Notes: generated from the sequence alone by a model not told the origin. A stretch of DNA of 64,000 nucleotides from Pseudomonadales bacterium (GCA_029251375.1 JAQXDL010000023.1:47011-111010), one strand, 5' to 3'. Numbered from the stretch's first letter, positions 53,489-63,732 are shown. Numbers and translations are program-made.

Positions 53489-55021
53489 CTACCCTGCGTT
53501 TTCTTGCAGGCGCTCAAATAGATTCATACCCGTCAACACCGTGCCGTAGATTCCGGGCGAGCCTGCGGATGCGTTACACCAGTAAAGGTTCTTGAACGGT
53601 GTGCGAGCGTCCAGCCGTGTCGTCGTATGTTCGGGCCGCATCGCTGAACCATAAGCATTGCCAAAGGGTGCCAGACAAAAATCTTCATTGGTTGTGGGTG
53701 AGCCTACAACCCTCACCTCAATATGATCGCGCAAATCTGGAACGTGATGTTTTACGACAAGATCAATCATCCGCTCAGCAAATTCCATTTTCAATGTCAT
53801 GTAATCATGATGACCTTTATCGAGTGCAGCTTTGAAGGGTGCATAAGGCGTAAAAGTACCGATCTCCATAATATGGCCACCCGGCGGCGTACTGGTTGTA
53901 TCTGGACTGTGGGTTGTTGGCGTTGAAATAAATAGCCATGTCTTTTCCACCTCTAACTTTCGACCAGCTTCCCACATGGTGTTCATATCCCAATCAAAGC
54001 AATGCCAGGTGTTGTGATTACCGAAGCCATATTTTTCAGGTTGATAACTCGATTTCAAACCTAGATACACCATCACGCCGGTATCTGAATAATCGTACTC
54101 AAGTAGTCGGCGCTCACGCCTAGAGAAATGCTCCCAACCAATCAGCCCCGCTGCGGTCTGAGGATCCATGTTGCAGATATAATTTTTCGCGGTGAAGGTT
54201 TTACCAGACCGAGTTCGCACCTCGGTCACCGCGTCATCTCTAACGTCAATACTGACGACCTCTTCCTCAAAATATACAGCACCAGAATGCTCTTCGACAA
54301 AGGAGACGAGTCGCTGCATATAGTATTTAAAGTGTCGTGTTGGGTAATAAGCACCGGCACCATAGCCACCTAACAGGCCAATAAAATACAGCACCGATAG
54401 CTCGTTTGGTGGCAACAAATGATCGCCCGCTTGAGCTGTAAGAATTGTTCTTGCCTCGATTGAAACATCGCAGTCGTCAAACAGATCCTGCACCGTTGCA
54501 TTACGATATTTCATCAACGTGGGAAAGAAAGGTGCTTTGACAATATAGTCCCACCAGTGAACTTGTTTCGGCAAGTTAGCCATTTCCTTACGAATTGCTC
54601 TGACGACTTTGAAGAAATCGTCAAGTCCTGTGGTTTGCGGGTAAGCTGCTTCTATATTTCGCTGCAAGCCTTCCCAACCATATGGGATTTTCACGCGCGT
54701 AGCATCAGGCATGATCATATGGTCATAGCCATCCTCATCGAATAGCTCAAATGTGATGTCGTCCTGCAAACCGATTTGCTTCAAAAACTCGTTAATCTTG
54801 CCGCCTTCCCCACAATCCCAAATATAGTGAACTTGGGCACAAAATTCATAGCCGTGCATTGAGAAGGTATGCGCATAACCACCGGGCACATCATGAGCTT
54901 CCAACATGCATACCTTGTAGCCGGCATTTGCCAATAGCGACGCGCAGGTGAGTGCAGAATTCCCAGTTCCAATAAATAAATAATCGTAGACCTTCTGGTC
55001 GGATTGCTCTCGATAGCGCAA
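53489..55021 (-). CDS. Phytoene-desaturase/retinol-saturase-like FAD oxidoreductase
   Basis: A 510-residue protein with an FAD-binding start YLFIGTGNSALTCASLLANAG and LEAHDVPGGYAHTFSMHGYEF, the carotenoid-desaturase-type pattern. Late segments RLVSFVEEHSGAVYFEEEVVSI and the C-terminal GSPGIYGTVLTGMNL complete the FAD site. Family members desaturate, isomerise or saturate polyenes. No other carotenoid gene is nearby, so the substrate is open. Confidence 0.87.
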   Translation of the reverse strand: MRYREQSDQKVYDYLFIGTGNSALTCASLLANAGYKVCMLEAHDVPGGYAHTFSMHGYEFCAQVHYIWDCGEGGKINEFLKQIGLQDDITFELFDEDGYDHMIMPDATRVKIPYGWEGLQRNIEAAYPQTTGLDDFFKVVRAIRKEMANLPKQVHWWDYIVKAPFFPTLMKYRNATVQDLFDDCDVSIEARTILTAQAGDHLLPPNELSVLYFIGLLGGYGAGAYYPTRHFKYYMQRLVSFVEEHSGAVYFEEEVVSIDVRDDAVTEVRTRSGKTFTAKNYICNMDPQTAAGLIGWEHFSRRERRLLEYDYSDTGVMVYLGLKSSYQPEKYGFGNHNTWHCFDWDMNTMWEAGRKLEVEKTWLFISTPTTHSPDTTSTPPGGHIMEIGTFTPYAPFKAALDKGHHDYMTLKMEFAERMIDLVVKHHVPDLRDHIEVRVVGSPTTNEDFCLAPFGNAYGSAMRPEHTTTRLDARTPFKNLYWCNASAGSPGIYGTVLTGMNLFERLQENAG

Positions 55022-55300
55022 GTCTTGCAGGGCGTGTTGTTCAACACTTAGTGCACCAGTACTATGTTTTTACAACAGGGCGCCTCATCAAAAAGTCAGG
55101 ATAATTATAATAAAGCACGTTTCGCGGTTTATCTCAAAATTTCCATCGTTGACTAGATTGTCAAATCAGGCAGACCGATGCCATCATTTACAGATTGCCG
55201 ACGTACAAACTAACGCAACTCTTATGAACGATGTTTTGACGAGAACGAGATAGCGATAGTTTATCGACGGCCCACTAAAGTCGTCATCAAACGTTGCTAT

Positions 55301-56305
55301 CTATTTATAATCACCCTGCAGAAAGCGATAGAAAGGTTTGTTAACCCAGACGTCTTCTATCGTCGTGTTAAAAGGTTGGTCAGCCAATGCCTCTGTCACA
55401 GAGGCAACTTTCTCGGGCAGAACGGTCAGTGTCGCCTCGGTCTTATCTGAGCGCAGCAATATGAGATTAATGTATTCAAAAGCCTCAATCATTGTTTCGC
55501 TATAATAGAAAGGCTGCCACCATGCATCCGCAATCAAACCTTGTTCATTTTCATCATCTTTCTTTGCATAGCGCGTCACGACTCGGTGAAAATCAAGTTT
55601 TTCAGCGGCGGTAGCAAATTCAAAAAACACAACCCATTCACGGCCATGCACCACACGCGTACCATCGACTAAAGTTTCCACGTTGTCACCCGGCACTCCC
55701 CATTCATCTCGAAAAAGGAAAGCAGAAACTTTAGGAGCGGCATACAAAAGCCCATTGATGTTTTCACTTTTTAAAAGTGCGTTGAGCTGTTTAAGATGAA
55801 CCACACTTGAGTGCGAGTAGGTAAGCGTTCTCTGTGGATCAAATCCCGCACTAATATTTACTTTGCGAAGATCGTATCCTGTAATTACGCCCTCGCTTAA
55901 GAGTTGCTGAAGCGAGTTAATAAAACCCTCCTCCCTTAGAAGCTCATCATGGTCACCAATCTTGTTCAGCCTCGACAGGGTGACTGCGTCGCCGAAAGGG
56001 CCCATGAGATGATCACTCTTGCCAACGCTAGCCAGCTTATATCGCTCAAACGCCGTGGTAATGCTTGATTCGTCATTTAGGTCTGAGGCGCGAAGAATAC
56101 CTGCTGATACAAGAACAGCCGCAGAACGTCGATCATGGCTTGTCAGGTGATTGCCGGAACTCGCGAGTAACGCATCGACTTTAGGAGCATCAAATGTCGA
56201 CTCAAGTGCTTGCAGATTGAGTTCTGCAACAATCGATGAGAGCTTTGCAGCCGCCGCAGAGGACCCAATGAACAGACTAATCAGTAGTAACAATAAGGCA
56301 GGCAT
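55301..56305 (-). CDS. Secreted protein of unknown function
   Basis: About 334 residues from ATG 56305, chosen because it begins a signal peptide (MPALLLLLISLFIGSSAAAA). An upstream in-frame start adds 21 residues before the hydrophobic core. The mature part is mixed alpha/beta with no recognised domain; it contains VDALLASSGNHLTSHDRRSA and an aromatic-rich AWWQPFYYSETM segment. Likely periplasmic. No function assigned. Confidence 0.7.
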   Translation of the reverse strand: MPALLLLLISLFIGSSAAAAKLSSIVAELNLQALESTFDAPKVDALLASSGNHLTSHDRRSAAVLVSAGILRASDLNDESSITTAFERYKLASVGKSDHLMGPFGDAVTLSRLNKIGDHDELLREEGFINSLQQLLSEGVITGYDLRKVNISAGFDPQRTLTYSHSSVVHLKQLNALLKSENINGLLYAAPKVSAFLFRDEWGVPGDNVETLVDGTRVVHGREWVVFFEFATAAEKLDFHRVVTRYAKKDDENEQGLIADAWWQPFYYSETMIEAFEYINLILLRSDKTEATLTVLPEKVASVTEALADQPFNTTIEDVWVNKPFYRFLQGDYK

Positions 56306-56508
56306 CAATGACTCCAAATATACGTGTCGCTGTAAATGAGTTTGAACCACCATAATTTGCATCTGCAACTTCTGCTACCGTAGTCCACCGTAAGCCATGG
56401 GGATAGAAATTGGGCACTGCAAAACACCATAAAAGGCGGTGATTGCGGCGCCACTATTTAAACACTAGCTTTCTAAATTTATTCAACTAGCCTGCAAATA
56501 TCTACCAA

Positions 56509-57435
56509 CTAGCTATCAGCTATCTCTTTATTAGGACCCGGGAAAAACATATTCGTCGTTTTTTGGTAGGTTTTATATTCGGGACGTTTCTGCGCGGAAT
56601 AATATTCCGAAGGCTCCGCGCCCGTATCAAAGACTAAGGTGCTAAACATCTTCCAAGACGCGAACAATAGCCCTGCTCCGAGCAAGACCCAAACAACCAA
56701 GGACTCTGAATCAACCAGTGCCAGCCAAGAGGGTATCGACGCAATGATTAATCCATTCCACACCATCCACTCACCAAAATAGTTTGGATGTCGACTGTAC
56801 TTCCATAACCCTACGTTGCAGACCTTGTTTCTCTCGCCAGCCTTTTTCATGGCGCGTAAAAAGCTGAGTTTTTGCATATCGGCGATCGATTCCGTTGCGT
56901 AAGCAGCGAGCCAAACCAACAACCCAATGATCTCTAGTAAATGGATTTTTTCACCTGGGTTTGCGGCAATAACAAAGGCAGGCATCGCTAAAAAAGACGC
57001 ATTCGCCAATCCCTGCCATAGGGCGTCGACTTGCATGGCCAATTGCGTGTTCGTTTTACCGGCCTTGATCCATCGCTGTTTTTGATATTCATAACGCGGG
57101 AATTCTTGCTTTAGCCGTCCCATCGACCACAATTGAAGCGCACCTAAGCCCATGCGCCCGCCCACAAATATATAGGCAACACTCACCATCGCAACTCGCC
57201 AGGACTGTCCGTCACTTAGCAACCACGTTAAGCCACCTATGATTGTGAGTCCCAATGGCCAACCAATATCGACATAGGACATGCGGCCGGTCATCCAAAT
57301 CGGCAGACAGACGACGAGGCTAAACAAGACCAATTGCAATAAACCATTGTACAAGGCTATAGAGGCTAAGGTGTCGGTGCACAGCAACAACAGCCAGCCT
57401 GCAACGAAAGGAAGCAGCGATTTAAAGTATTTCAT
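56509..57435 (-). CDS. DUF1295 membrane protein (steroid 5-alpha-reductase-like)
   Basis: A 308-residue protein with about seven membrane helices and the C-terminal motif NVGLWKYSRHPNYFGEWMVWNG. That RHPNY-GE pattern is shared by DUF1295, isoprenylcysteine methyltransferases and sterol reductases, where it binds NADPH or SAM. Substrate is unknown. It stands alone on the minus strand. Confidence 0.9.
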   Translation of the reverse strand: MKYFKSLLPFVAGWLLLLCTDTLASIALYNGLLQLVLFSLVVCLPIWMTGRMSYVDIGWPLGLTIIGGLTWLLSDGQSWRVAMVSVAYIFVGGRMGLGALQLWSMGRLKQEFPRYEYQKQRWIKAGKTNTQLAMQVDALWQGLANASFLAMPAFVIAANPGEKIHLLEIIGLLVWLAAYATESIADMQKLSFLRAMKKAGERNKVCNVGLWKYSRHPNYFGEWMVWNGLIIASIPSWLALVDSESLVVWVLLGAGLLFASWKMFSTLVFDTGAEPSEYYSAQKRPEYKTYQKTTNMFFPGPNKEIADS

Positions 57436-57707
57436 GAGACTTATCTTCTTGTATCTACTTTTAAAGAAAGGATGTGAGCAGCTTGGTTTACTTTTAAGCC
57501 GTGCACACTATCATTTCTATGTTCAATAAACCTAACAAACCAACGACTCAAGGCTGACGCGAGCCCTTTCTAGCGATTCGGAAACTGCGTGCCACGACTC
57601 TTTCTCTGTACTCTAATCCCATTTCTGACTGGGTACGTTGTCAAAACTGATTGCGCAGCTAACCCACACAACAAGCTTCAGTATGCCAAAACGCTCGCGG
57701 TGCAATG

Positions 57708-58151
57708 TTAACGCTCACCGTCATTGAACACTTCTCGAATTCTTTCGACCCGACGGCGATTAACGCCCAGGTCTGAATAACCTGTTCGTGCCGAGGAGCG
57801 CACTTCAATGGTGCCCTGCTCCGGCAACAACACAAATTTAACATCATCAACAAAACCAAATACTGCACTACGTGCTTCAGCAGAAAGCATGTTGGGTTGC
57901 TCGTTCGTGATGGTCACGTTGTCTTCGCTCAGCAGTGCCAATTTAAGCCGAGCCATCGCTTGGTTTGGCTCATCGTCGAAAGAAAATGGTTCGATATACT
58001 GCGACGTGTCGCGCTCTGCGCTGGAAACACATTTAGGCGAGCTTGGACATTTCAGGTCAGTCGATTCGACTTGCTGGGTGATTGCACATGACGATACCGT
58101 CAAAACAACCGCAACTATCGGCAGCAGCCTACTTATTTTTTTTCTTAACAT
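57708..58151 (-). CDS. DUF1499 lipoprotein
   Basis: About 147 residues from ATG 58151, which gives a compact lipoprotein signal (LLPIVAVVLTVSSC with lipobox VSSC). The mature part has CPSSPKCVSS and RSSARTGYSDLGVNRRRVERIR, the DUF1499 signature. Such proteins are periplasmic or membrane-anchored and uncharacterised. An in-frame start ten codons upstream is less likely. Confidence 0.88.
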   Translation of the reverse strand: MLRKKISRLLPIVAVVLTVSSCAITQQVESTDLKCPSSPKCVSSAERDTSQYIEPFSFDDEPNQAMARLKLALLSEDNVTITNEQPNMLSAEARSAVFGFVDDVKFVLLPEQGTIEVRSSARTGYSDLGVNRRRVERIREVFNDGER

Positions 58152-58373
58152 ATTTCGAAAAATACTAACGCAAACAATCATTTTATAATTCCAAAAACTC
58201 TATTGACCAGTTTACCCTATCCAGCAGAGGAATAACTTCGTCGGTCAGGTGGACACAGCGTTGCGGATGAGTGATACACAAATCTACTCGCTAATCGAAT
58301 TACATCCATACAAAGACAGTCTTAAATAAGTCGTTTCTATACCCGCATCAACGCATTTATATTCCTGACATTG

Positions 58374-59558
58374 TTATCGCAATTCAAACCCAAAGCCAAA
58401 ATGCTTAGTACGTTTATGATAGGCGGAAATGTCTTTTGCATAACCACTGTAATAATAAAGAGAAAATATCAAATTGTTGACATTGACACCTAAAGACACT
58501 TGACCGCCAACATTTTCGAACGGCGACCACAAGCCGGTTTGCAGCTCGGCTCTTCCCAAAAATCGAATGGGTATTTTTGACGCTTGCTTACGCCATGCGT
58601 CGCTATGCCGTAATATTGGGATCTCATCAAGTGAGAACATCCTTTCGCCAACAGCACGTAATCCATCAAAATCTTCAAGCCGAGGTTGCTTACTTGGTAT
58701 CGGCGCCCAGAATATTTCGTCGTCATTCTTAAAATACCATGGTCGTATTTCTAACTGATATTGCCACCAATCATCAGCGATGAAACCCGCAGCGTTACTC
58801 ATACTTTGATACCGGAACTGGGTGTACCAAGACGACCGACTGACTCGTTCTAGTGCAGCTGCCTCGCCCCAGCGATCAGAAATTTCTTTAAATTCCGCAG
58901 CCGCCTGCGACGTATTCCCTGCATTAGCATTTGCGCTGTTCGGCTCACCCTCAACGTGAGACTCATTCAAGGTCTGTCCATTTGAGTGATGGAATGCACC
59001 AATGCGATATTTCTTAGAACCGTTGCCTACGTCCCACTCATAAGCAAGCCCAGGGTTCTGCGAAGTTGAAATGACAGGATCGGAATCGTAGATATCTTTG
59101 TTTGAAAATACATGAAAATCATAGGATCCGTTGTATATAAAGTAGATTCTGGAGGTATCACCGAATGTCAAAATCGGATATTTTAGTGATATATCAAACT
59201 CTGCATGGCTTGCAGCTTCCGGATTGTTGCTGTCTGGAGGAATCGAGATACCGAAGAAATTGGGGTCATCAGAGGTCAGCTTTTCTAGCGGCCATAAATT
59301 GGATTTAGGCGTATTAGAAACATCTTCACCTCCAGTCTGAGAGCGCGCGTTTGATTTAACTGTGTCCGAGGACAAAGCCACAGTAGCGGGTGTCTCGGAA
59401 GTTTTTAAGGCCTCAGCAGCTTTAGCGGCGGCGTCGTAACAAATCAGCCGTTCGGCATCAATCAACTCTGCCCCGCATTTTTTAAACACATCAGCCGCAG
59501 CAGGGCTTGATTTCATAACGGCAAAAACCAATAAAAAGGCGAGACAAATTCTCATCAC
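58374..59558 (-). CDS. Outer-membrane phospholipase A-like protein (PldA family)
   Basis: A 394-residue beta-barrel protein with a signal peptide (MMRICLAFLLVFAV...SPAAA) and the N-terminal CGAELIDAERLICYDA pattern common in this family. The catalytic segment GAFHHSNGQT carries H190 and S192; H191 replaces the aspartate seen in E. coli NHDSNG. About 40 residues are inserted before SRSSWYTQF, where E. coli has SRSWN with catalytic Asn156; here that position appears to be tyrosine. It may be altered or inactive. A two-component pair lies next to it. Confidence 0.85.
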   Translation of the reverse strand: MMRICLAFLLVFAVMKSSPAAADVFKKCGAELIDAERLICYDAAAKAAEALKTSETPATVALSSDTVKSNARSQTGGEDVSNTPKSNLWPLEKLTSDDPNFFGISIPPDSNNPEAASHAEFDISLKYPILTFGDTSRIYFIYNGSYDFHVFSNKDIYDSDPVISTSQNPGLAYEWDVGNGSKKYRIGAFHHSNGQTLNESHVEGEPNSANANAGNTSQAAAEFKEISDRWGEAAALERVSRSSWYTQFRYQSMSNAAGFIADDWWQYQLEIRPWYFKNDDEIFWAPIPSKQPRLEDFDGLRAVGERMFSLDEIPILRHSDAWRKQASKIPIRFLGRAELQTGLWSPFENVGGQVSLGVNVNNLIFSLYYYSGYAKDISAYHKRTKHFGFGFELR

Positions 59559-59595
59559 AGCTAGGTTCCTTATTAGGATTGATTGGCCAGCCTTT

Positions 59596-60288
59596 TTAAG
59601 ACGGATTAAATATATTGAGCTGAACTGCGGCAGCGGTCGCCTCAGCGCGGTTATGCACGTTAAGTTTGCTGTAAAGATTTTTAACGTGTTGAGAAACGGT
59701 GTTAGTTGAGATTTCCAACAGGTTACCGACTTCTTTCACACCCCAGCCTTTTGCAATTAGCGAGAGAATTTCTTTCTCTCGGACTGTGAGCTGTTCGAGC
59801 ATTTTTAGATCTTCACTATTTTCACTATGACTCTGGTCCGACTGTGCGTTACGAAAAAAACTTAACATCGATTGCGCAATTCGAGGTGAGAGCGCAGGCC
59901 GTCCTGAAACAGCTTCTTGTAGATAACCTTGTAACTCGCTCACGGAATGTCCTTTCAGTAGATAACCATTTGCGCCTGATCTAAGAGCATCAAATAGATG
60001 TTCTTCGTCATCGAATATTGTCGTTACAATAATCAATGTGCTGCGCCGATTTTTCGCTGCGTATTGAATAAGATCTAGACCATTCCCGTCTGGCAAACCC
60101 AAATCCAGAAGTGCCATAGAATAGGTATTTGTTCTCAAAAGTTCTAGACCCTCGGCAAAAGTGTTCGCGGTATCAATGCTTGGGGAGTCGAAAGCTTTAG
60201 CAGCTACTTCATTAAGCGTCTGAGCCGCGTCACTATGATCTTCAACAATTAAAACCGACTTAATCTCGGTAACTTCTTGCTCATCCAT
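59596..60288 (-). CDS. LuxR/NarL-type response regulator
   Basis: A 230-residue regulator. The receiver domain has VLIVEDHSDAA, the phospho-acceptor D62 in ALLDLGLPDG and the conserved lysine in LKGHSVSE. The C-terminal GerE-type helix-turn-helix reads LTVREKEILSLIAKGWGVKEVG and TNTVSQHVKNLYSKL. It overlaps the kinase gene by 8 bases, so the two are coupled. The adjacent PldA-like gene is a possible target. Confidence 0.92.
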   Translation of the reverse strand: MDEQEVTEIKSVLIVEDHSDAAQTLNEVAAKAFDSPSIDTANTFAEGLELLRTNTYSMALLDLGLPDGNGLDLIQYAAKNRRSTLIIVTTIFDDEEHLFDALRSGANGYLLKGHSVSELQGYLQEAVSGRPALSPRIAQSMLSFFRNAQSDQSHSENSEDLKMLEQLTVREKEILSLIAKGWGVKEVGNLLEISTNTVSQHVKNLYSKLNVHNRAEATAAAVQLNIFNPS

Positions 60289-62488
60289 GATTTTGATCTC
60301 CTGAGTCTAAAGGGATGGTCAGTTTCAAAAACGTACCTTCGGAGGTGTGCCATTCCATTTTTGCATGTAATTCAGAGGCTCGAGACTGCAGATTAAAGAG
60401 ACCATTGCCAGGCTTAACAGTTTGCTGATCAAATCCATGGCCATCATCTGAATAGTCGACGATCAAGCAGCCGTCTATCTGCTTGAGACTAACTCGCACA
60501 GAACTTGCTCGACCGTGTTTGATTGAATTGCTTAAAAGCTCGCGCAGAATATTCAAGATGTTTAGAAATTGGTCGGAAGAAATTCGCTCAAAAGTTTCTA
60601 CCGGAATCTCGTTATTCCAACCGAGCTGTAACTTGGCGTTTGCGCATATATCGACGCATACGCCTTGCATTCGAGTCGCAAGGTCATCAAGCGATATGGG
60701 TTCTTGCTTCATCGCTTGTATCAACTCGCTGAGTTGAGCCATTGTTTCCTGCGCAAGACTCCTAGACTTTTCATCTTTCGCGGCGTAGATCAACGATAAA
60801 AGTTTATGACCAATTTGATCATGTAAATCTCGCCTAATTCTACTGCGTTCTTGAGTTTGCCCCTGCAGAAACGAATCCCGCACATCGTAGAGCCTTTCAA
60901 AGAGAAGATTGAGCACGTTGGCAAGTTCTACGTCTTTATTTGAAAAAAGGCGCGAACCGCGGTCTGCAAAATTTAGTCTCAATGCGGAGCAATAGTTATT
61001 GCCCGCCACAATGAGTTGTTGACCTCGCATCGACGTAGTGGATTCCTGTATCGAATCCAGAGGTGTTATGTCACTGGGTCGAAACATAGCGCTGACCACT
61101 TGATACCAAGATTCATTGGCAAGCGTTTTTGAGTCAAGAGAATTCCTCACCATCAGCAGAACTGCTTCGCTTGTTAGCGCTTGGTTGCGACTGTCGACCT
61201 GAGCGTTAAGGCGACCCTGAATCCAATATCGAATGGGTATATAGCCCCAGATAGCTGTAACTAATATTATGCCGTTTGAAGTCTGCGGCGATAGATTCAA
61301 AAAAGATATCAATACGATATCTAATACTAAGAATAGTACACTGATCAAAACCCATTGGTAGGCCTCCCCAATGTAGCGCTCTAACTGAAAGAGATTGAAC
61401 CGAGCGATGCCAAGGAAAACCATTAAATATACCGAAAGAATAATCGGTAATAAAATTTCAGATCCCTTCAGAAGAGGACCGTCACCTAGCCAACGGGGCA
61501 ACAGGTATAAAAGAACGAATATGCTTGGCCCTAAGGTCCATGCCAAAATCATCCATAGCGTCTGAGCGCGTTGCACCGGATAGCCCTTGCTTGTCGAGTA
61601 TTGTTTCCAACACAAAAATATCGTTAAGCAGAACATCAGTAGCATCGGGCTATAAGCCTCAGCGTCCGTGAAACGTGGATACTGCCCTGTACTCAAGTCA
61701 TTAAACCACCAGCTGTTAAAGTAAGCGAATGGTGGATACACGCAAAATCCAATTATCAGGTACTTTAATACACGCGGAGAAAAACTGAATTTATTGGGGT
61801 AAAAAAGCAATACGGCTGTGCCAAATAGCACAAATGAAAGTTGACCAATATCGAGCGCGAGTCGGTTAAACCAGTGTGCCAGCAATGGCAGATAAAACAT
61901 GTCAGCCTTGTAAACTGACATCGAGGAAGAAAGACAAATCAAGAAAAATCCGATCCCACTTAGAAGAAGCAGCGTTGTTTCTGGCTTCTTAGATTGCCAA
62001 GCCCACGCCAGAGATGAAACTAATGGGGCGGTAAGCCCGCATAGAAATACCACCCAAAAAGGCAACGACAAACTCGATAGGGGCCGCTGTTTATCGAGCG
62101 TCAGAGTCACAAGCCCGCCATTTTTTTTCTCAATTGTTATTGGGCTGTTACTGAACAGTTCATGCATCCGGTCCATCTCATTGAGGCGCTCGTTGCGATT
62201 GTCGTAGTACGACCTAGACTGTTCTGAAGACTTTAGAATATGCTTGCGCTCTATCACCGCTCGCATTCCATTCGAGTTGGTGACGCTTTGAATAGCATCG
62301 CCAATTTGGAGCCCTTGCTCTTCAACCCAAGCATCAACGCTGACTACCCGCATGGCATCGGAAGCTTCGTCGTACTCCAGCATGAAACCAGTATAAGGCG
62401 GATAGAGAACGCTGCTAATTGTAAAAAAAGCAAGTATTGCTACTGTTAAAACAGCAAAATTGATCAGAGCTCTCGGTGAATGCATCAT
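60281..62488 (-). CDS. Multi-TM sensor histidine kinase with PDZ-like N-terminus (HisKA_3 type)
   Basis: A 735-residue kinase. A signal-anchor helix (near residues 8-30) is followed by a periplasmic PDZ-like segment (VEEQGLQIGDAIQSV, about 55-130), then about seven membrane helices. The dimerisation/phosphorylation motif is RIRRDLHDQIGHKL (H556), the N box ELLSNSIKHG (650-659) and the G box YSDDGHGF and GNGLFNLQSRA. This is a NarX/LiaS-type kinase. It partners the LuxR regulator encoded downstream with an 8-base overlap. The signal sensed is unknown. Confidence 0.9.
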   Translation of the reverse strand: MMHSPRALINFAVLTVAILAFFTISSVLYPPYTGFMLEYDEASDAMRVVSVDAWVEEQGLQIGDAIQSVTNSNGMRAVIERKHILKSSEQSRSYYDNRNERLNEMDRMHELFSNSPITIEKKNGGLVTLTLDKQRPLSSLSLPFWVVFLCGLTAPLVSSLAWAWQSKKPETTLLLLSGIGFFLICLSSSMSVYKADMFYLPLLAHWFNRLALDIGQLSFVLFGTAVLLFYPNKFSFSPRVLKYLIIGFCVYPPFAYFNSWWFNDLSTGQYPRFTDAEAYSPMLLMFCLTIFLCWKQYSTSKGYPVQRAQTLWMILAWTLGPSIFVLLYLLPRWLGDGPLLKGSEILLPIILSVYLMVFLGIARFNLFQLERYIGEAYQWVLISVLFLVLDIVLISFLNLSPQTSNGIILVTAIWGYIPIRYWIQGRLNAQVDSRNQALTSEAVLLMVRNSLDSKTLANESWYQVVSAMFRPSDITPLDSIQESTTSMRGQQLIVAGNNYCSALRLNFADRGSRLFSNKDVELANVLNLLFERLYDVRDSFLQGQTQERSRIRRDLHDQIGHKLLSLIYAAKDEKSRSLAQETMAQLSELIQAMKQEPISLDDLATRMQGVCVDICANAKLQLGWNNEIPVETFERISSDQFLNILNILRELLSNSIKHGRASSVRVSLKQIDGCLIVDYSDDGHGFDQQTVKPGNGLFNLQSRASELHAKMEWHTSEGTFLKLTIPLDSGDQNHG

Positions 62489-63052
62489 TGGCCAACAGTT
62501 CTACTATGTATACTAATTTTCTTCATCTACAAAACTGGGGTGTTGGGTTCTCAGGACATATTTTATGCGGATGGCCATCAATAGGAATCCCCCAAAGGGG
62601 TTATTACAGCGTTCTTGCATACACTCCAACGCGAGCCCTATGTCGCGCCAGTGGCGGACACATTTTGATCAATCGCTCGGTTTTATGTGCACATGGAAAG
62701 CTAGGACACATTATTACCCATATCGGCTGCCAGTAACAACCTTCATGAGGGGCGACCTAAAGCTTCAACGATACTGTTTGAAAGTCGATCAAAGTGGAAG
62801 GCAGTGCTTAACGCCGAACAGCGCCGTTCGCAGCCCGGGTAGCTACAGGCTCGCCTCAAGATATCTCAGTGTCGTACTGATGCCTATGAAAGGGCGCGAA
62901 TGTTAGGAGGTCAGGCGCTTGGGTGAACTCATGAAAGCAAGAAATGAACTGCATCCTAAACGTCTCTCCGATACGATCAGACGACTTTCTCCCTGCCTAT
63001 TTGTTATCTGCCTATCTATTGATACAGATACTGATACAGATACAGGTCTAGC
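62489..63052. other. Gene-poor, possibly degraded interval
   Basis: About 560 bp without a convincing gene. Open frames are short and lack recognisable protein patterns. A CCCC-AAA-GGGG hairpin (about 62587-62600) and a 12-bp repeat at its right end are the only structures. The kinase promoter should lie at the left end. Confidence 0.45.
63020..63043. repeat. 12-bp direct repeat (two copies)
   Basis: TGATACAGATAC occurs twice in tandem (63020-63031 and 63032-63043), followed by a partial AGG continuation. It sits just after the unknown gene on the minus strand. Confidence 0.7.
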
Positions 63053-63499
63053 CTATCGCATCAATTCCAAATAGCTCCAGCGCTCCGAAAGCACCTGCCA
63101 ATATTGAAAAGAGCGATCATCTGACGTTTCATTTGTGCCCTCTTCCACTGTCACTACATATGGCTCGGCTAAGTCGTATGCGTATTGCTCGACAGAATAG
63201 GCAATCGCCTCAAGAGTGCCACGGTCAAATTGAATGTCGAAGATATCGTTTTCAGATCGACTCGCCTTTTCGCTGGGCACACCGTTTAACAAAGCGGCGA
63301 TTTGACGCCCAGGCACACACCCACTCGGCAGCACTTTCAATGTGTCGAGAAGCTCTAGTCGCGTGATGAGGTTGAGATTATTAAGTTCATGCATAGCAAT
63401 TCTTACGTCTAAAGCTGGCGGGTCGTTCACTTTATTGCCGTGTTTTTGATCAGATAGAAGCGCAAAATGATTTAGAAACTGGCTAGGATCGACATTCAC
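63053..63499 (-). CDS. Protein of unknown function
   Basis: About 148 residues from GTG 63499, which is preceded by AAAGG about six bases upstream. The open frame extends to a TTG at 63550, overlapping the AraC remnant stop, but that start lacks a ribosome site. The protein is mostly helical and acidic in its C-terminal half, with DIQFDRGTLEAIAYSVEQYAYDLAEPY. No domain was recognised. Confidence 0.6.
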   Translation of the reverse strand: MNVDPSQFLNHFALLSDQKHGNKVNDPPALDVRIAMHELNNLNLITRLELLDTLKVLPSGCVPGRQIAALLNGVPSEKASRSENDIFDIQFDRGTLEAIAYSVEQYAYDLAEPYVVTVEEGTNETSDDRSFQYWQVLSERWSYLELMR

Positions 63500-63546
63500 A
63501 GTTCGCCTTTTTTTAACACTTATGAATTCGATCCCATATATAGCAA

Positions 63547-63732
63547 TCAAATCATTAACAGTTCTTTTGCATAGACACGCGGAGAGACGCCAGTGACCCG
63601 ACGAAAAGCACGACTAAAGTTTGTCGGGTCAGTATACCCAAGCCTGGCGGCAATTTCAGATATTGAATAATCTTGACCACCAATCCACTGCCTGGCCAAT
63701 TCAATGCGTTTTTCTGTCAATGCAACCGCTGC
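63547..63732 (-). pseudogene. AraC-family regulator remnant (second half of DNA-binding domain)
   Basis: Only the C-terminal half of an AraC DNA-binding domain is present: ALTEKRIELARQWI, ISEIAARLGYTDPTNFSRAFRRVTGVSP and the final VYAKELL. The first helix-turn-helix and the whole N-terminal ligand domain (about 250 residues) are missing. Sequence upstream of about 63732 does not continue the family and belongs to another frame. A deletion or rearrangement is likely. Confidence 0.75.

Noticed and set aside
62565..62906. 113-codon open frame in the gene-poor stretch
   Set aside because: It shows no protein-like pattern and has no ribosome site; probably chance.
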